A stretch of DNA of 64,000 nt from Fibrobacterota bacterium. GTDB lineage: Bacteria; Fibrobacterota; Fibrobacteria; UBA11236. The notes beneath the pieces are model-generated. The model made no database searches, was not told the origin of the DNA, and was given only the letters and a program-made list of their open reading frames with translations. Every line of letters begins with the position of its first letter. Positions within the stretch are counted from its first letter, which is position 1. The DNA is taken from NCBI GenBank assembly GCA_019509785.1, contig JAEKLQ010000024.1:62001-126000 (forward strand), in the 5' to 3' direction. This document shows positions 1 to 9,258 of this stretch, one piece after another. The translations under genes and the position numbers were made by a program.

Positions 1-2
1 GG

Positions 3-1004
3 GCGACCTTGGTCCTGTACGATGGTGCGCCCGACTTCCCGGGCCCGGATCGATTGTGGGAGTTCTGCGCCCGGCATCGGGTCGGCATCCTCGGGATATC
101 CCCCTCCCTGATCCGCGCCTGCATGCATCGCGGCGGCGATTTACCCTCGCGCCACGACCTATCGGCCCTGCGCATCCTGGCTTCCACCGGCGAGCCCTGG
201 GATCCGGAGTCCTGGCAATGGTTTTTCGATAAGGTGGGCGGGAGCAAGCTCCCCATCATCAATTATTCCGGGGGGACGGAGATTTCCGGAGGCATCCTGA
301 TGGGCAATCCCCTGTTGCCCATCGCGCCCTGCGCTTTCTCCGCGCCCTGTCCCGGCATGGCCGCCGAGGTGTGGGGCGAGGCGGGAAAGCCGGTGGACTC
401 AGGGATGGTGGGCGAGCTGGTCATCCGCAAGCCCTGGATAGGCATGGCCCGGGGCTTTTGGCGCGATCCGGACCGTTACCTCGCGACCTATTGGTCCCGC
501 TGGCCGGGCACGTGGGTGCATGGGGATTGGGCCCGGCGCGATGTGGACGGGCAATGGTATATCCTGGGCCGCAGCGACGATACCTTGAAGGTGGCCGGCA
601 AGCGCGTGGGGCCCGCCGAGGTGGAATCCATCCTATGCGCCGATCCCCGCGTGGCCGAAGCGGCCGTGATCGGCGTGCCGGACCCGAAGAAGGGGCAGGC
701 CATGATCGCCTTCTGCGTGGGGGTAACGCCCGAGATACCCACGTCGTTGGAAGGGGAATTGCTGGAAAAGGTGGCCGCCGCCTTGGGGCGGCCCTTGCGG
801 CCCGAGCGGGCGCATTTCGTGCCGGCCCTGCCGCGCACCCGCAACGCCAAGGTGATGCGGCGCGTCCTGCGGGCCGCCTATCTCGGGGAAGATCCGGGCG
901 ACGTGAGCGCCCTGGAAAATCCGGGGGCCCTCGCGGCCATCGCCCGCGCGCGCGGGGATGGGACCGGGGAAAGGGCCCGCGCGGAAGGGGGAAAGCATGG
1001 CTGA
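3..1004 (+). CDS. AMP-dependent acyl-CoA synthetase, C-terminal part (5' end outside window)
   Basis: This is the C-terminal ~333 residues of an adenylate-forming acyl-CoA ligase of the acetyl-/acetoacetyl-CoA synthetase type. The frame is open to the left edge, so the true start lies outside the window. Visible motifs are the adenylation loop [10 protein letters not shown], the HGDWARRD aspartate region, the hinge segment [18 protein letters not shown], and a C-terminal [10 protein letters not shown] that carries the catalytic lysine of the family. The operon downstream yields fumarate and acetoacetate from tyrosine, so activation of acetoacetate to its CoA ester would be a logical job. That substrate is an inference from context. 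The 3' end overlaps the hpd start by 8 bases. Confidence 0.85.
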   Translation, partial: ATLVLYDGAPDFPGPDRLWEFCARHRVGILGISPSLIRACMHRGGDLPSRHDLSALRILASTGEPWDPESWQWFFDKVGGSKLPIINYSGGTEISGGILMGNPLLPIAPCAFSAPCPGMAAEVWGEAGKPVDSGMVGELVIRKPWIGMARGFWRDPDRYLATYWSRWPGTWVHGDWARRDVDGQWYILGRSDDTLKVAGKRVGPAEVESILCADPRVAEAAVIGVPDPKKGQAMIAFCVGVTPEIPTSLEGELLEKVAAALGRPLRPERAHFVPALPRTRNAKVMRRVLRAAYLGEDPGDVSALENPGALAAIARARGDGTGERARAEGGKHG

Positions 1005-2118
1005 CGACATCCGCATCAAACGCGTCCATCACGTGGAGTTCTGGGTCGGCAACGCCAAGCAGGCCGAATACTTCTACCGGAACGCCTTCGGCTTTTCGCG
1101 GTCCGCCTACTCGGGCCTGGAAACGGGCGCGCGCGATCGCGCCGCCTACGCCTTGCGCGCGGGCCAAGCCGCCTTCGTGGTGGCCTGCCCCTACGGCGAC
1201 GAAGGCGAGGCCGGACGCATGGGGGAGCATCTCAAGAAGCACGGGGACGGCGTGCGCGATATCGCCCTGGAAGTGGAGGACGCCGCCCAGGCATTCGCGG
1301 CCGCGGTCGCCCGCGGCGCCGAGCCCGCCTTCCCGCCCATGACCTTGACCGATGAACATGGGACCGCCGTGCGCGCGGGCATCAAGGCCTATGGCGACAT
1401 CGTCCATTCCTTCATTTCGCTGAAGGATTACCGGGGCCCTTTCCTGCCGGGCTTCCAGGCCGCGCCTATGTCGGGGCCGGATGCGGCCCGGGCGAACGGG
1501 CGGGACGCCGGTCTCGTCGCCCTCGATCATTACGTGGCCAACGTGCGCCTGGGGGAAATGGCGAAGTGGGAGGCGTGGTACGAACGCGTCCTGGGCCTCC
1601 AGCGCTTCATGACTTTCGACGACAAGGACATCAGCACCGAATTCACGGCCTTGAACAGCGTGGTGATGGCCAACGCCTCCCGCAGCCTCAAGTTCCCCAT
1701 CAACGAGCCCGCGCCGGGCCGCAAAAAAAGCCAGGTGGAGGAATACAACGATTTCCATCACGGCCCCGGCGTGCAGCATATCGCCTTGCTCACCGCGGAT
1801 ATCCTGAAGACCGTCTCCGCGCTGCGCGCGAACGGCGTGGGCTTCCTGGCGGTGCCCGAATCCTATTACCAGGCCTTGCCCGGCCGGGTCGGCCCCATCG
1901 ACGAAGCCATTCCCGCCTTAAGGGAATTGGGCATTCTCGTCGATCGCGACGATCAGGGCTATCTGCTGCAGATCTTCACCCAGCCCTTGGAGGACAGGCC
2001 CACCTTGTTCTTCGAAATCATCCAGCGCAAGGGTTGCCAGGGATTCGGCAAGGGCAACTTCAAGGCCTTGTTCGAAGCCATCGAGCGCGAACAGGATCGG
2101 CGGGGGAACCTGGTATGA
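997..2118 (+). CDS. hpd: 4-hydroxyphenylpyruvate dioxygenase
   Basis: This 373-residue non-haem iron enzyme converts 4-hydroxyphenylpyruvate to homogentisate. It has two vicinal-oxygen-chelate halves. The iron ligands are visible in the C-terminal half: His178 (in LDHYVANV), His261 (in [10 protein letters not shown]) and Glu340 (in [10 protein letters not shown]), the normal 2-His-1-Glu set. The ATG at 997 is chosen over an in-frame upstream one because a purine-rich site (GGAAGGGGGAAAGC) precedes it and the protein then begins at the usual family N-terminus. It overlaps the ligase stop by 8 bases and the hmgA start by 4 (ATGA), which suggests translational coupling. Length is normal for the family. 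Confidence 0.97.
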   Translation: MADDIRIKRVHHVEFWVGNAKQAEYFYRNAFGFSRSAYSGLETGARDRAAYALRAGQAAFVVACPYGDEGEAGRMGEHLKKHGDGVRDIALEVEDAAQAFAAAVARGAEPAFPPMTLTDEHGTAVRAGIKAYGDIVHSFISLKDYRGPFLPGFQAAPMSGPDAARANGRDAGLVALDHYVANVRLGEMAKWEAWYERVLGLQRFMTFDDKDISTEFTALNSVVMANASRSLKFPINEPAPGRKKSQVEEYNDFHHGPGVQHIALLTADILKTVSALRANGVGFLAVPESYYQALPGRVGPIDEAIPALRELGILVDRDDQGYLLQIFTQPLEDRPTLFFEIIQRKGCQGFGKGNFKALFEAIEREQDRRGNLV

Positions 2119-3440
2119 GCCTAAGCTACCAGAGCGGGTTGGGGAATGCTTTCGCCAGCGAGGCCATGCCGGGCGCCTTGCCTGCCGGGCAAAACTCCCC
2201 GCAGCAAGCGCCCTATGGTTTATATGCCGAACAGTTCAGCGGCACATCCTTTACCGCTCCGCGGCATCTGAACCGGCGCACCTGGATGTACCGCATCCAT
2301 CCCTCCGCGAAGCAGGGCCCCTGGCAGCCCCTGCCGGCGGGCCTTTTGCGCAGCGCCCCCTTCTTCGGAAGGGCCCCCTTCCCCGGAAGGGCCCCCTTCG
2401 GGGAAGCCCCCGCTTCGCCCGATCCCCGGCGCTGGGATCCCATTCCCTTGCCTTCCGCGCCGACCGATTTCCTGGACGGCCTCGCCACTATGGCGGGCAA
2501 CGGCGATCCCGCGCGGCAGGACGGGGCGGCCATCCACATCTACGCCGCCAATGCCTCCATGGACGAAACCTTTTTCGTATGCTCCGACGGCGAATGGCTG
2601 ATCGTGCCGCAGCTCGGCCGCTTGATCCTGCGCACCGAGTTGGGTAACCTGGAGGTTTCCCCCGGCGAAATGGCCCTCATCCCGCGCGGACTGCGCTTCC
2701 AGGTCCTTCTGCCCGACGGCGCTTCCCGCGGTTACGTCTGCGAGAACCATGGCGCGCCCTTCCGCCTGCCCGAGCTCGGCCCCATCGGCGCCAACGGGCT
2801 GGCCAACCCGCATGACTTCCTTTCTCCCGTCGCCGCCTTCGAGGACAAGGCCGCGCGCTTCCGCCTGGTGGCCAAGTTCCAAGGCGCCCTATGGGAAAGC
2901 GAATTGGATCATTCCCCGCTCGACGTGGTCGCCTGGCGCGGCAACCTCGCGCCTTGCAAATACGATCTGCGCCGCTTCAACGCCATCGGGACGGTCTCAT
3001 TCGATCATCCCGATCCGTCCCTGTTCACGGTGCTGACCTCGCCTTCGGAAACGCCCGGGACCGCCAACGTCGATTTCGTCCTCTTCCCGCCGCGCTGGCA
3101 GGTGGCCGAACATACCTTCCGCCCGCCCTGGTTCCATCGTAACGTCATGAGCGAATGCATGGGGCTGATCGAAGGCGCCTACGATGCCAAGGCCGAAGGC
3201 TTCCTGGCGGGAGGCATGAGCTTGCACAACGCCCTGGCCGGGCATGGGCCGGACGCGGCCACTTTCGCCAAGGCTTCCTCCGCCGCGCTCGCGCCCCAGT
3301 ACCTGGGCGACACCCTCGCCTTCATGTTCGAGACGCGTTGGGTTTTGCAGCCCACCGCATACGCCCTGTCCTCGCCGGCCTTGCAAAAGGACTATGCCGC
3401 CTGCTGGCGCGATCTGCCCAAACGCTTTCCGGGGAGTTGA
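2115..3440 (+). CDS. hmgA: Homogentisate 1,2-dioxygenase
   Basis: This 441-residue iron dioxygenase opens the homogentisate ring to maleylacetoacetate. The N-terminus ([14 protein letters not shown]) is diagnostic. The iron ligands are His341 and Glu347 (in [13 protein letters not shown]) and His377 (in GHGPDA). Their 6- and 30-residue spacing equals that of the human enzyme. The start overlaps the hpd stop (ATGA). An oddity is a short Gly/Arg/Ala/Pro/Phe repeat near residues 84-96, encoded by two copies of an 18-bp unit (15 bases identical, 2367-2381 and 2385-2399), which looks like a recent local duplication in a surface loop. Only 1 bp separates the gene from the next start. Confidence 0.97.
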   Translation: MSLSYQSGLGNAFASEAMPGALPAGQNSPQQAPYGLYAEQFSGTSFTAPRHLNRRTWMYRIHPSAKQGPWQPLPAGLLRSAPFFGRAPFPGRAPFGEAPASPDPRRWDPIPLPSAPTDFLDGLATMAGNGDPARQDGAAIHIYAANASMDETFFVCSDGEWLIVPQLGRLILRTELGNLEVSPGEMALIPRGLRFQVLLPDGASRGYVCENHGAPFRLPELGPIGANGLANPHDFLSPVAAFEDKAARFRLVAKFQGALWESELDHSPLDVVAWRGNLAPCKYDLRRFNAIGTVSFDHPDPSLFTVLTSPSETPGTANVDFVLFPPRWQVAEHTFRPPWFHRNVMSECMGLIEGAYDAKAEGFLAGGMSLHNALAGHGPDAATFAKASSAALAPQYLGDTLAFMFETRWVLQPTAYALSSPALQKDYAACWRDLPKRFPGS

Positions 3441-3441
3441 G

Positions 3442-4329
3442 ATGGATGCTTTGTCCGTACTACTCGAAGGCTTGATCGATTACGCCGGGCTCTATCCTCC
3501 CGCCTCCTTGCCCATGGAGGAGGCCGTCCGCGATTACGCCGCCTACCGTTCCGGCCCGCGCGCCGCCTGGCTGGGACGCTTCGTACTGCCGGCCGCGCGC
3601 CTCGATGCCTTTCTGGCGGCGCCCCTCCCTATGCCCGGGGCCGCGGGCCCTTGGCGCCTTTCCGCCTTGCTGGGCGAGACGCCCGAGGCCGATCTGGAAC
3701 GCGTCATCGCGTTCAATCGCGCGGCGCATGCCTCCGCTTCACCATCGGCCCTGGTCGATGCCATCGAGATGAAGGCGGGGACGCCGGAGGGCATCGAACG
3801 CCTCGAAGCGCTTACGCCCGCCGGCGTCACCGCCTTCTTCGAGATCCCCATCCGCGACCCCGGACCCTTCCTGGCGGCCCTGGCCAAAGGGAACGGCCGG
3901 GCCAAGCTCCGGACCGGCGGGGTGGTTCCGGAGGCGATTCCCGTCGCCGCCGATATCGCGCGCTTCCTGGCCGCCTGCGCCGCCGCGCGCGTCCCCTTCA
4001 AGGCCACGGCCGGGTTGCATCATCCTTTCCGATCGCTGCGGCCCCTGACCTATGCCGAGGATGCGCCCCAGGCGATGATGCACGGATTCGTCAACGTGTT
4101 CCTGGCCGCCGCCTTCGCCCTCCAAGGGATGGATGCCGTAACCCTCACCGCTTTGCTGAACGAGGAATCGCCGCGCGCCTTCGCTTTCGGGAAAACGAAT
4201 GCCGAATGGCGCGGCCATTCCCTCCATGCCGAACGCTTGCGCGCGGCCCGCCGGGACTTCGCCCTCGCCTTCGGTTCCTGTTCCTTCGATGAACCCCGGC
4301 AAGATCTGGAGGCGGCGGGATGGCTATAA
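3442..4329 (+). CDS. Uncharacterised protein of the homogentisate operon (possible TIM-barrel-like enzyme)
   Basis: I do not recognise an experimentally named family for this 295-residue protein. It has no signal peptide or membrane segment. Likely conserved stretches are LIDYAGLYPPASLPMEEAV near the N-terminus, KLRTGGVVPEAIP and FKATAGLHHPFR in the middle, and FGSCSFDEPRQDL at the end. The last of these looks like a fixed C-terminal signature. The alternation of short strands and helices, with a Lys-x-Arg-x-Gly-Gly and a Lys-Ala-Thr, could fit a barrel enzyme. It lies between hmgA and fahA, overlapping fahA by 10 bases, where a maleylacetoacetate isomerase gene would be expected. An isomerase or accessory role in the pathway is an inference only. 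Confidence 0.85.
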   Translation: MDALSVLLEGLIDYAGLYPPASLPMEEAVRDYAAYRSGPRAAWLGRFVLPAARLDAFLAAPLPMPGAAGPWRLSALLGETPEADLERVIAFNRAAHASASPSALVDAIEMKAGTPEGIERLEALTPAGVTAFFEIPIRDPGPFLAALAKGNGRAKLRTGGVVPEAIPVAADIARFLAACAAARVPFKATAGLHHPFRSLRPLTYAEDAPQAMMHGFVNVFLAAAFALQGMDAVTLTALLNEESPRAFAFGKTNAEWRGHSLHAERLRAARRDFALAFGSCSFDEPRQDLEAAGWL

Positions 4330-5759
4330 GAAACGGGCTCGACGGCACCCATGATCCCGCTTTGCGCAGTTGGGTGGCTTCGGCCAACGCGGCCGGAGCC
4401 GACTTCCCCATCCAGAACCTGCCCTTCGGGATCTTCCGCCGCCGGGGATCGGGGGAACGCCCCCATGTGGGCGTGGCCATCGGCGATCGCATCCTGGACG
4501 TGGCCGCTTGCCATGAGGCTGGATTGTTTTCGGGCGGAGCGGGCGGACCGGACGGATCTGCCGGGGCCGAGGCGGAGGCCGCCGCGGCGGTCTGTGGCGA
4601 TCCGACCTTGAATCGCTTGGCGGGCCTGGGACCGGTTTTCACGGGAGCCCTGAGGGCGGCCCTGAACGGGCTTTTGCGCGCCGGCGATGGCCGCATCGCC
4701 GCCGTTCCCGATTGGGAAACGCGCCTGTTACCCCCCGCCTCCGTTTGCGAGCTTTTCCTCCCCGTGGAAGCGGGCGACTACACCGACTTCTACGCCTCCA
4801 TCCACCATGCGACGAACGTAGGCCGCCAGTTCCGGCCCGAGCAACCTTTGCTTCCGAATTACAAATACCTGCCCATCGGCTATCACGGCCGGGCGTCTTC
4901 CCTGGTCGTGAGCGGGACGCCGGTGCGGCGGCCCTGGGGACAGACCGCGCCGCCTGCGGCCGTCGCGGCCGGAGCGGCGGGCGCCCAGGAAGCGGCCCCT
5001 TCGTCGAACGCCGGCGGAAGTCCCGCGCCCTCGTTCGGCCCCAGCCAGGTGCTCGATTACGAAGTGGAGGCCGGCCTGATCATCGGGCAGGGCAACGCCT
5101 TGGGCGAACCCATCCCCATCGACGCCGTCGAAGGGCATTTCTTCGGCGTATGCCTCCTGAACGATTGGTCGGCGCGAGACATCCAGAAATGGGAATACCA
5201 ACCCTTGGGCCCCTTCCTGGCCAAGAACTTCGCGACCTCCCTATCGCCTTGGATCGTCACCTGGGAAGCCCTGGCCCCCTTCCGCGCGCCCTCCGCGCCC
5301 CGTCCCGCGGGCGATCCCGCGCCGTTGGCCCATCTCGATCCCGGCCCCGACGCCGCGCGCGCCGCCCTCGACATCTTGTTCGAATTGTTCCTCTCCACGC
5401 CGGACATGCGCGCCCGCGGCCTCCCGCCCGCGCGCATCAGCCGGGCCCGCTCCCGCGATCTGTATTGGACCCCGGGGCAATTGCTCGCCCACCACGCCAG
5501 CAACGGTTGCAACTTAAGGCCCGGGGACGTGCTCGGGACCGGAACCATTTCCGGACCGGAGGAGGAGAACATGGGCTGTCTGCTGGAAAAGACCCGGGGA
5601 GGCAAGCAACCCATCGCGCTGCCGAACGGGGAAAGCCGGCGCTTCCTGCAAGACGGGGACGAAGTGATCCTGGCGGGCTATTGCGAGGCGCCCGGTTTCG
5701 TGCGGATCGGGTTGGGGGAGTGCCGCGGGGTGGTATTGCCGGCCAAGGCGGCAGGGTAA
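4320..5759 (+). CDS. fahA: Fumarylacetoacetase
   Basis: This 479-residue enzyme hydrolyses fumarylacetoacetate to fumarate and acetoacetate, the last step of tyrosine breakdown. Recognisable blocks are IQNLPFGIF at the N-terminus, DFYASIHHATNVG (metal Asp and catalytic His region), YHGRASSLVVSGTP, DYEVEAGLIIG (two metal-binding Glu), LLNDWSARDIQKWEY (metal Asp) and GTGTISGP near the end. It is longer than the usual 415-440 residues. Part of the excess is an Ala/Ser/Gly-rich insertion after the VRRPWGQ block (about residues 207-238), and another Ala-rich insert lies near residues 60-90. The start ATG overlaps the preceding gene by 10 bases. Confidence 0.96.
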   Translation: MAIRNGLDGTHDPALRSWVASANAAGADFPIQNLPFGIFRRRGSGERPHVGVAIGDRILDVAACHEAGLFSGGAGGPDGSAGAEAEAAAAVCGDPTLNRLAGLGPVFTGALRAALNGLLRAGDGRIAAVPDWETRLLPPASVCELFLPVEAGDYTDFYASIHHATNVGRQFRPEQPLLPNYKYLPIGYHGRASSLVVSGTPVRRPWGQTAPPAAVAAGAAGAQEAAPSSNAGGSPAPSFGPSQVLDYEVEAGLIIGQGNALGEPIPIDAVEGHFFGVCLLNDWSARDIQKWEYQPLGPFLAKNFATSLSPWIVTWEALAPFRAPSAPRPAGDPAPLAHLDPGPDAARAALDILFELFLSTPDMRARGLPPARISRARSRDLYWTPGQLLAHHASNGCNLRPGDVLGTGTISGPEEENMGCLLEKTRGGKQPIALPNGESRRFLQDGDEVILAGYCEAPGFVRIGLGECRGVVLPAKAAG

Positions 5760-5773
5760 CACGGAGGATACCT

Positions 5774-6616
5774 ATGGTCGCGCGCGCCGATTACACCATC
5801 GAACAACCGCTGGATAAGTATACCGCCGGCGATCATGCGCTCTGGCGCGCGCTCTTCGAACGCCAGGCCGGCCTGTTGGAAGGCCGCGCTTGTTCCGAAT
5901 ACCTGGAAGGCCTGCACCGCCTGGGCGTGGCGGCCGAGGGCATCCCCGATTTCCGCCGCCTCAACGAAACCCTGTCCGCCGCCACCGGTTGGAAGCTGGT
6001 GGCCGTGCCAGGCCTGGTCCCCGACCCGGTCTTCTTCGAGCACCTGGCCCACCGCCGCTTCCCCACCACCTGGTGGATCCGCAAGCCGGAGCAGATGGAT
6101 TACCTGCAAGAGCCCGACGTCTTCCATGATCTGTACGGGCACGTGCCGCTCTTGATGAACCCCGTCTTCGCCGATTACATGCAGGCCTACGGACGCGGGG
6201 GTATGAAGGCGGAACGCTTGGGCGAGATCGCCCACCTCGCCCGCCTGTACTGGTACACTGTGGAATTCGGCCTGATCCGAGATGCCTCCGCCAGAAGCGG
6301 GATGCGCATCTACGGCTCGGGCATCTTGTCCTCCAAGGCCGAGTCCATCTATTGCCTGGAAAGCCCCGCGCCCAACCGGGTGGCGTTCGATTTGCTCAGG
6401 GTGATGCGGACCAAATACCGCATCGATACCTTCCAGAAGACCTATTTCGTCATCGACGATTTCGAGCAATTATTCGCGGCCACGCGGGCCGATTTCCGGC
6501 CTTATTACGAAAAACTCCATGGGATGCCGGATTTGGGAGCAGGGGATTTGCTGGAAAGCGATTCGGTGATCACGCAAGGGTCCGGCGAGGGCTGGGCGAG
6601 CACCGAAGACACATAG
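5774..6616 (+). CDS. phhA: Phenylalanine 4-monooxygenase
   Basis: This 280-residue pterin-dependent hydroxylase converts phenylalanine to tyrosine, so it feeds the operon upstream. It is the short bacterial form, without the regulatory ACT domain of the animal enzyme. The iron ligands are His118 and His123 (in FHDLYGHVPLL) and Glu164 (in TVEFGLI). Their 5- and 41-residue spacing matches the Chromobacterium enzyme. An ACGGAGG ribosome site sits just before the ATG, 14 bp after the fahA stop. It is the last gene of the operon. No pterin carbinolamine dehydratase and no tyrosine aminotransferase are seen nearby, so these must be encoded elsewhere. Confidence 0.97.
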   Translation: MVARADYTIEQPLDKYTAGDHALWRALFERQAGLLEGRACSEYLEGLHRLGVAAEGIPDFRRLNETLSAATGWKLVAVPGLVPDPVFFEHLAHRRFPTTWWIRKPEQMDYLQEPDVFHDLYGHVPLLMNPVFADYMQAYGRGGMKAERLGEIAHLARLYWYTVEFGLIRDASARSGMRIYGSGILSSKAESIYCLESPAPNRVAFDLLRVMRTKYRIDTFQKTYFVIDDFEQLFAATRADFRPYYEKLHGMPDLGAGDLLESDSVITQGSGEGWASTEDT

Positions 6617-6789
6617 GGTCTCCATTTATCGGGATCCGAGGTTAACGGCCAGAACGGCCACTTCCATGTTATCCCGATATCGGTAGGCGCAAAGCGGACC
6701 TTCCAAGTATAGTCGGCGGGGACAAACTGTACCCAGGTTGGGGTGCATTTCCAACCGGTCCGCAGGAGTTTTGAAACTACCCTGATGTA
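6617..6789 (-). pseudogene. Possible relic of a DUF5060-type glycosidase N-terminal domain
   Basis: The gap between phhA and the next gene has no intact gene. Read on the minus strand it gives a coherent piece of protein. The centre reads FVPADYTWKVRFAPTDIG followed by ITWKW, which resembles the end of the DUF5060 beta-sandwich found in front of some glycosidases (a consensus of the form W-x-V-R-F-x-P-x-x-x-G-x-W). No start and no following catalytic domain are present. The base composition is lower in GC than the operon. I read it as the remains of a lost gene, not a functional feature; a chance match is possible. Confidence 0.4.
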
Positions 6790-7935
6790 ATGACCGTCAC
6801 GAAAATATCCGCCTTCTGGATCCTGCTTTTGACCCTGCCCGGATTCAGCCAGAATTTCTGGGTGCCGGTATTTACCGCATTGGACACCAACCATAACATC
6901 CGGAGGATTGATATCGCCCCGGATGGGACCATTTATGGCACCAAAAGGGCATATAGCGGGATCTATTGGTCCACGGACCGGGGACAGACCTGGGATTCTT
7001 CCAGCACCGGCCTCCCCACTGATACCGCCAGCACGGTAAAAGCGATCCATGTGCAGAAGACCACGGGGCATATCATCGTTGGAGTGGATAGTCCCGCCCG
7101 GCTCTACCGCTCCACCGACCGGGGCCGCACCTGGAACGAAGCTGCTTCGTACGGGGGCGCCGTCAATGGCACGATAACCGTGATCGCGGAAGGGATGGGC
7201 GGGGTCCTGTTCGCCAACGGTTTATTCGGCGGCTTCGTCTGGCGTTCCACCGACAATGGGGACACCTGGGTCCCCGGCTCCCTCGCCGGAGCGGGCGGCG
7301 GCACGGGAATCGGGATAAACCCGTACGTTCCAGGAGAGGTTTATTCGGGAACTGAGATTGCCGGCTTCGCGGTATGGCGTTCAGCGGACAATGGCTTAAA
7401 CTGGGCGATGGCCGCCCAGCACGGGTTGGGTGAAGGCGATGCCGCAAGTTTCGCCTTTACCCCGGGAGGGTCCATATTCATGACCACGGTCCATAATCCC
7501 TTCAAGTCGATGGATAAAGGCGAAACCTGGACTGCGATACCGGCTATTACCGGGGCCAACTCCTTTTTCGCCCTGAATACCGACGTCTATATGAGCGGAG
7601 GCAAGGTTTCGGGCGGTAGCGTATTCCGTTCCAGTGATGACGGAAATACGTGGACGGATATCGGTTCCGGGCTTCCAGTACCGACCAATCACGCCATCGC
7701 GGTTTCTTTTTCCCTCAGTCCGGACGGCTATCTATACGCCCTGGCCGGAAAACAAGGCCTGTATCGCAGCGCGAACAAGGTTGCCGGGACTACCCCCCTG
7801 GAAAAGGCGCCCCCCGAGGCCGGGCTGAAAGTATACCAGGACGGGGAAGCCAGCCTCGGTTTTTACGATATGACCGGAAAACGGGTACAGGTGGAAAATG
7901 TCCCGTGGACCAGGAAAATATTTCCGATGAAATAA
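6790..7935 (+). CDS. Secreted Asp-box (BNR/sialidase-like) beta-propeller protein
   Basis: The predicted protein has 381 residues and begins with a signal peptide (ISAFWILLLTLPGFSQ). It then carries at least six Asp-box repeats of the form S-x-D-x-G-x-T-W (STDRGQTW, STDRGRTW, STDNGDTW, SADNGLNW, SMDKGETW, SSDDGNTW), so it should fold as a beta-propeller like those of sialidases, Vps10 and xyloglucanases. No catalytic residues can be assigned. The C-terminus (LGFYDMTGKRV, then about 15 residues) looks like the first strand of a T9SS-type sorting domain that stops early. GC content and codon use are clearly lower than in the tyrosine operon, which suggests a separate origin. No strong ribosome site precedes the ATG. 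Confidence 0.75.
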   Translation: MTVTKISAFWILLLTLPGFSQNFWVPVFTALDTNHNIRRIDIAPDGTIYGTKRAYSGIYWSTDRGQTWDSSSTGLPTDTASTVKAIHVQKTTGHIIVGVDSPARLYRSTDRGRTWNEAASYGGAVNGTITVIAEGMGGVLFANGLFGGFVWRSTDNGDTWVPGSLAGAGGGTGIGINPYVPGEVYSGTEIAGFAVWRSADNGLNWAMAAQHGLGEGDAASFAFTPGGSIFMTTVHNPFKSMDKGETWTAIPAITGANSFFALNTDVYMSGGKVSGGSVFRSSDDGNTWTDIGSGLPVPTNHAIAVSFSLSPDGYLYALAGKQGLYRSANKVAGTTPLEKAPPEAGLKVYQDGEASLGFYDMTGKRVQVENVPWTRKIFPMK

Positions 7936-7968
7936 CCCTCTTTTTTGATTCGGGGAGAAATGAAATCG

Positions 7969-9177
7969 ATGCATCAAACTTCTGGCTTTCGGACTCTAGT
8001 TACCCTGGTATCCACGCTAGCAACCACTTCTTTTGGTTTAAATACTTGGCAACAGGTTACCGCCGATCCGCTCGTTTCCAATCTGCAGCGAATGCGGGAT
8101 CTGATATTCACGGCGAATGGGGATTTATACGTGGCGGCGGACACGTTTCAGATTTACCGTTCCCGGGATAAGGGTCAAAACTGGGAAAATCTGCGCGCCG
8201 GCCTGCCAACGGGGAGCGTCACCGCGAATTTAGGCGGGCATTTCGGATTGAATGCCAAGGGCGAGGTTTTATACTCCGCCGGCTCCAGTCCGGGCCATGT
8301 TTTCCACTTGGTCAATAATGGGTCCACGTGGCATGACGCAACCCATGACCAGCCCTGGAACCACGGCGACGCGGTCAACGGAACAGACTGCAATCCCGCC
8401 GGAGAGGTTCTGGCGATCGCGAATGGTAGCCAACTTTTCCGCTCCAAGGACGGTGGCGACAGTTTCAGCTTTGTCCGTGCCTTTAACGACACCAACACCC
8501 TCGCCGGACGCGTCCATACCAATCCGGTTACCGGCTACCTCTATCTTGGATTGGAACTCCAAGGCTATCCAGGCGGCAATGTCCAGGTGTCCAAGGACGG
8601 GGGAACGAGTTGGAGCGGCCTGGGCGGCTTCGACGGCAATGCAGCGATTTGGTTTGATTCCGCGGGGGAGGTTTTTTGCTCCGGCGTCCACGGCACCTTT
8701 ATGCGCTATTCCGGCAGCGGCACTACCTGGGTCAATTCCAACCAGGGCTTGCCCGCATACGCCGTGGTACGTTGCAGCGCCGTGGGGCCGAATAAAGAGA
8801 TGTACCTGACGGTTTTCCGCAGCGGCACGCCTAGCGTGGAGGACGTTTATGTTTCTACGGATGGTGGCGCCACCTGGCAGGTAGCGGGCGCGGGATACCC
8901 GGTAAACCTGGCCGGCGAAGGCAACATGGTCATGGGCAAAGACGGCTACCTCTATGCGGTAGCCCGCGGGGTAGGCGGGGTATGGCGCCTGCAGGTTTCC
9001 GCGACCACGGCCTTAACGGCCCCGGTTTTGCAGCCGGCAAGGGAGACTTTCCGGTTCCACAGCCAGACGGGAAGCATTCTAATCTCCATCCCTATGCCGC
9101 AGCCGGGCACCCTGGATGCTTTTGATTTGGAAGGAAAGCTCGTCAATCGGATAGCGAATCGGGAGTTACGCCACTGA
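7969..9177 (+). CDS. Secreted Asp-box beta-propeller protein, second copy type
   Basis: This 402-residue protein is related in plan to its upstream neighbour. It has a signal peptide (FRTLVTLVSTLATTSFG), then propeller blades with Asp-boxes SRDKGQNW, SKDGGDSF, SKDGGTSW and STDGGATW. The ATG at 7969 is preferred because GGGGAGAAA lies at a good distance; an ATG at 7960 and a TTG at 7945 are in frame. The C-terminus (LDAFDLEGKLVNRIANRELRH) again begins like a sorting domain and ends short. The substrate is unknown; carbohydrate or protein binding at the cell surface is a guess. It lies 33 bp after the previous gene and is probably co-transcribed with it. Confidence 0.75.
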   Translation: MHQTSGFRTLVTLVSTLATTSFGLNTWQQVTADPLVSNLQRMRDLIFTANGDLYVAADTFQIYRSRDKGQNWENLRAGLPTGSVTANLGGHFGLNAKGEVLYSAGSSPGHVFHLVNNGSTWHDATHDQPWNHGDAVNGTDCNPAGEVLAIANGSQLFRSKDGGDSFSFVRAFNDTNTLAGRVHTNPVTGYLYLGLELQGYPGGNVQVSKDGGTSWSGLGGFDGNAAIWFDSAGEVFCSGVHGTFMRYSGSGTTWVNSNQGLPAYAVVRCSAVGPNKEMYLTVFRSGTPSVEDVYVSTDGGATWQVAGAGYPVNLAGEGNMVMGKDGYLYAVARGVGGVWRLQVSATTALTAPVLQPARETFRFHSQTGSILISIPMPQPGTLDAFDLEGKLVNRIANRELRH

Positions 9178-9204
9178 AATATCGCCCGGAGCGGGAAACA
9201 GCCA

Positions 9205-9254
9205 TATTTTTACCCGGGTGATATTGACAAAATAATTTTACCAGGGTAATATTA
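9205..9254 (+). promoter_or_regulatory. Two operator-like palindromic repeats around the DUF2239 promoter
   Basis: Two 18-base copies, TTTTACCCGGGTGATATT (9208-9225) and TTTTACCAGGGTAATATT (9236-9253), lie 28 bp apart and differ at two positions. Each is centred on an imperfect palindrome. The 22 bases at 9233-9254 pair at 9 of 11 positions. The second copy covers the whole -10 box and the first abuts the -35, the layout expected for repression by a dimeric regulator. No regulator gene is adjacent. Confidence 0.6.
9224..9252 (+). promoter_or_regulatory. Strong sigma70-type promoter, apparently leaderless
   Basis: A consensus TTGACA (9224-9229) is followed after exactly 17 bp by TAATAT (9247-9252). 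Transcription would begin about 9258-9260, and the ATG of the DUF2239 gene is at 9259. The message would therefore have essentially no leader, and no Shine-Dalgarno sequence is visible. This is the best promoter match noticed in the window. Confidence 0.75.
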
Positions 9255-9258
9255 TGGC

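Noticed and set aside
421-1779. Long open frame on the minus strand opposite the ligase and hpd genes
   Set aside because: It is a GC-rich shadow of two clearly conserved plus-strand enzymes, with Arg/Pro/Gly-rich composition and no motif.
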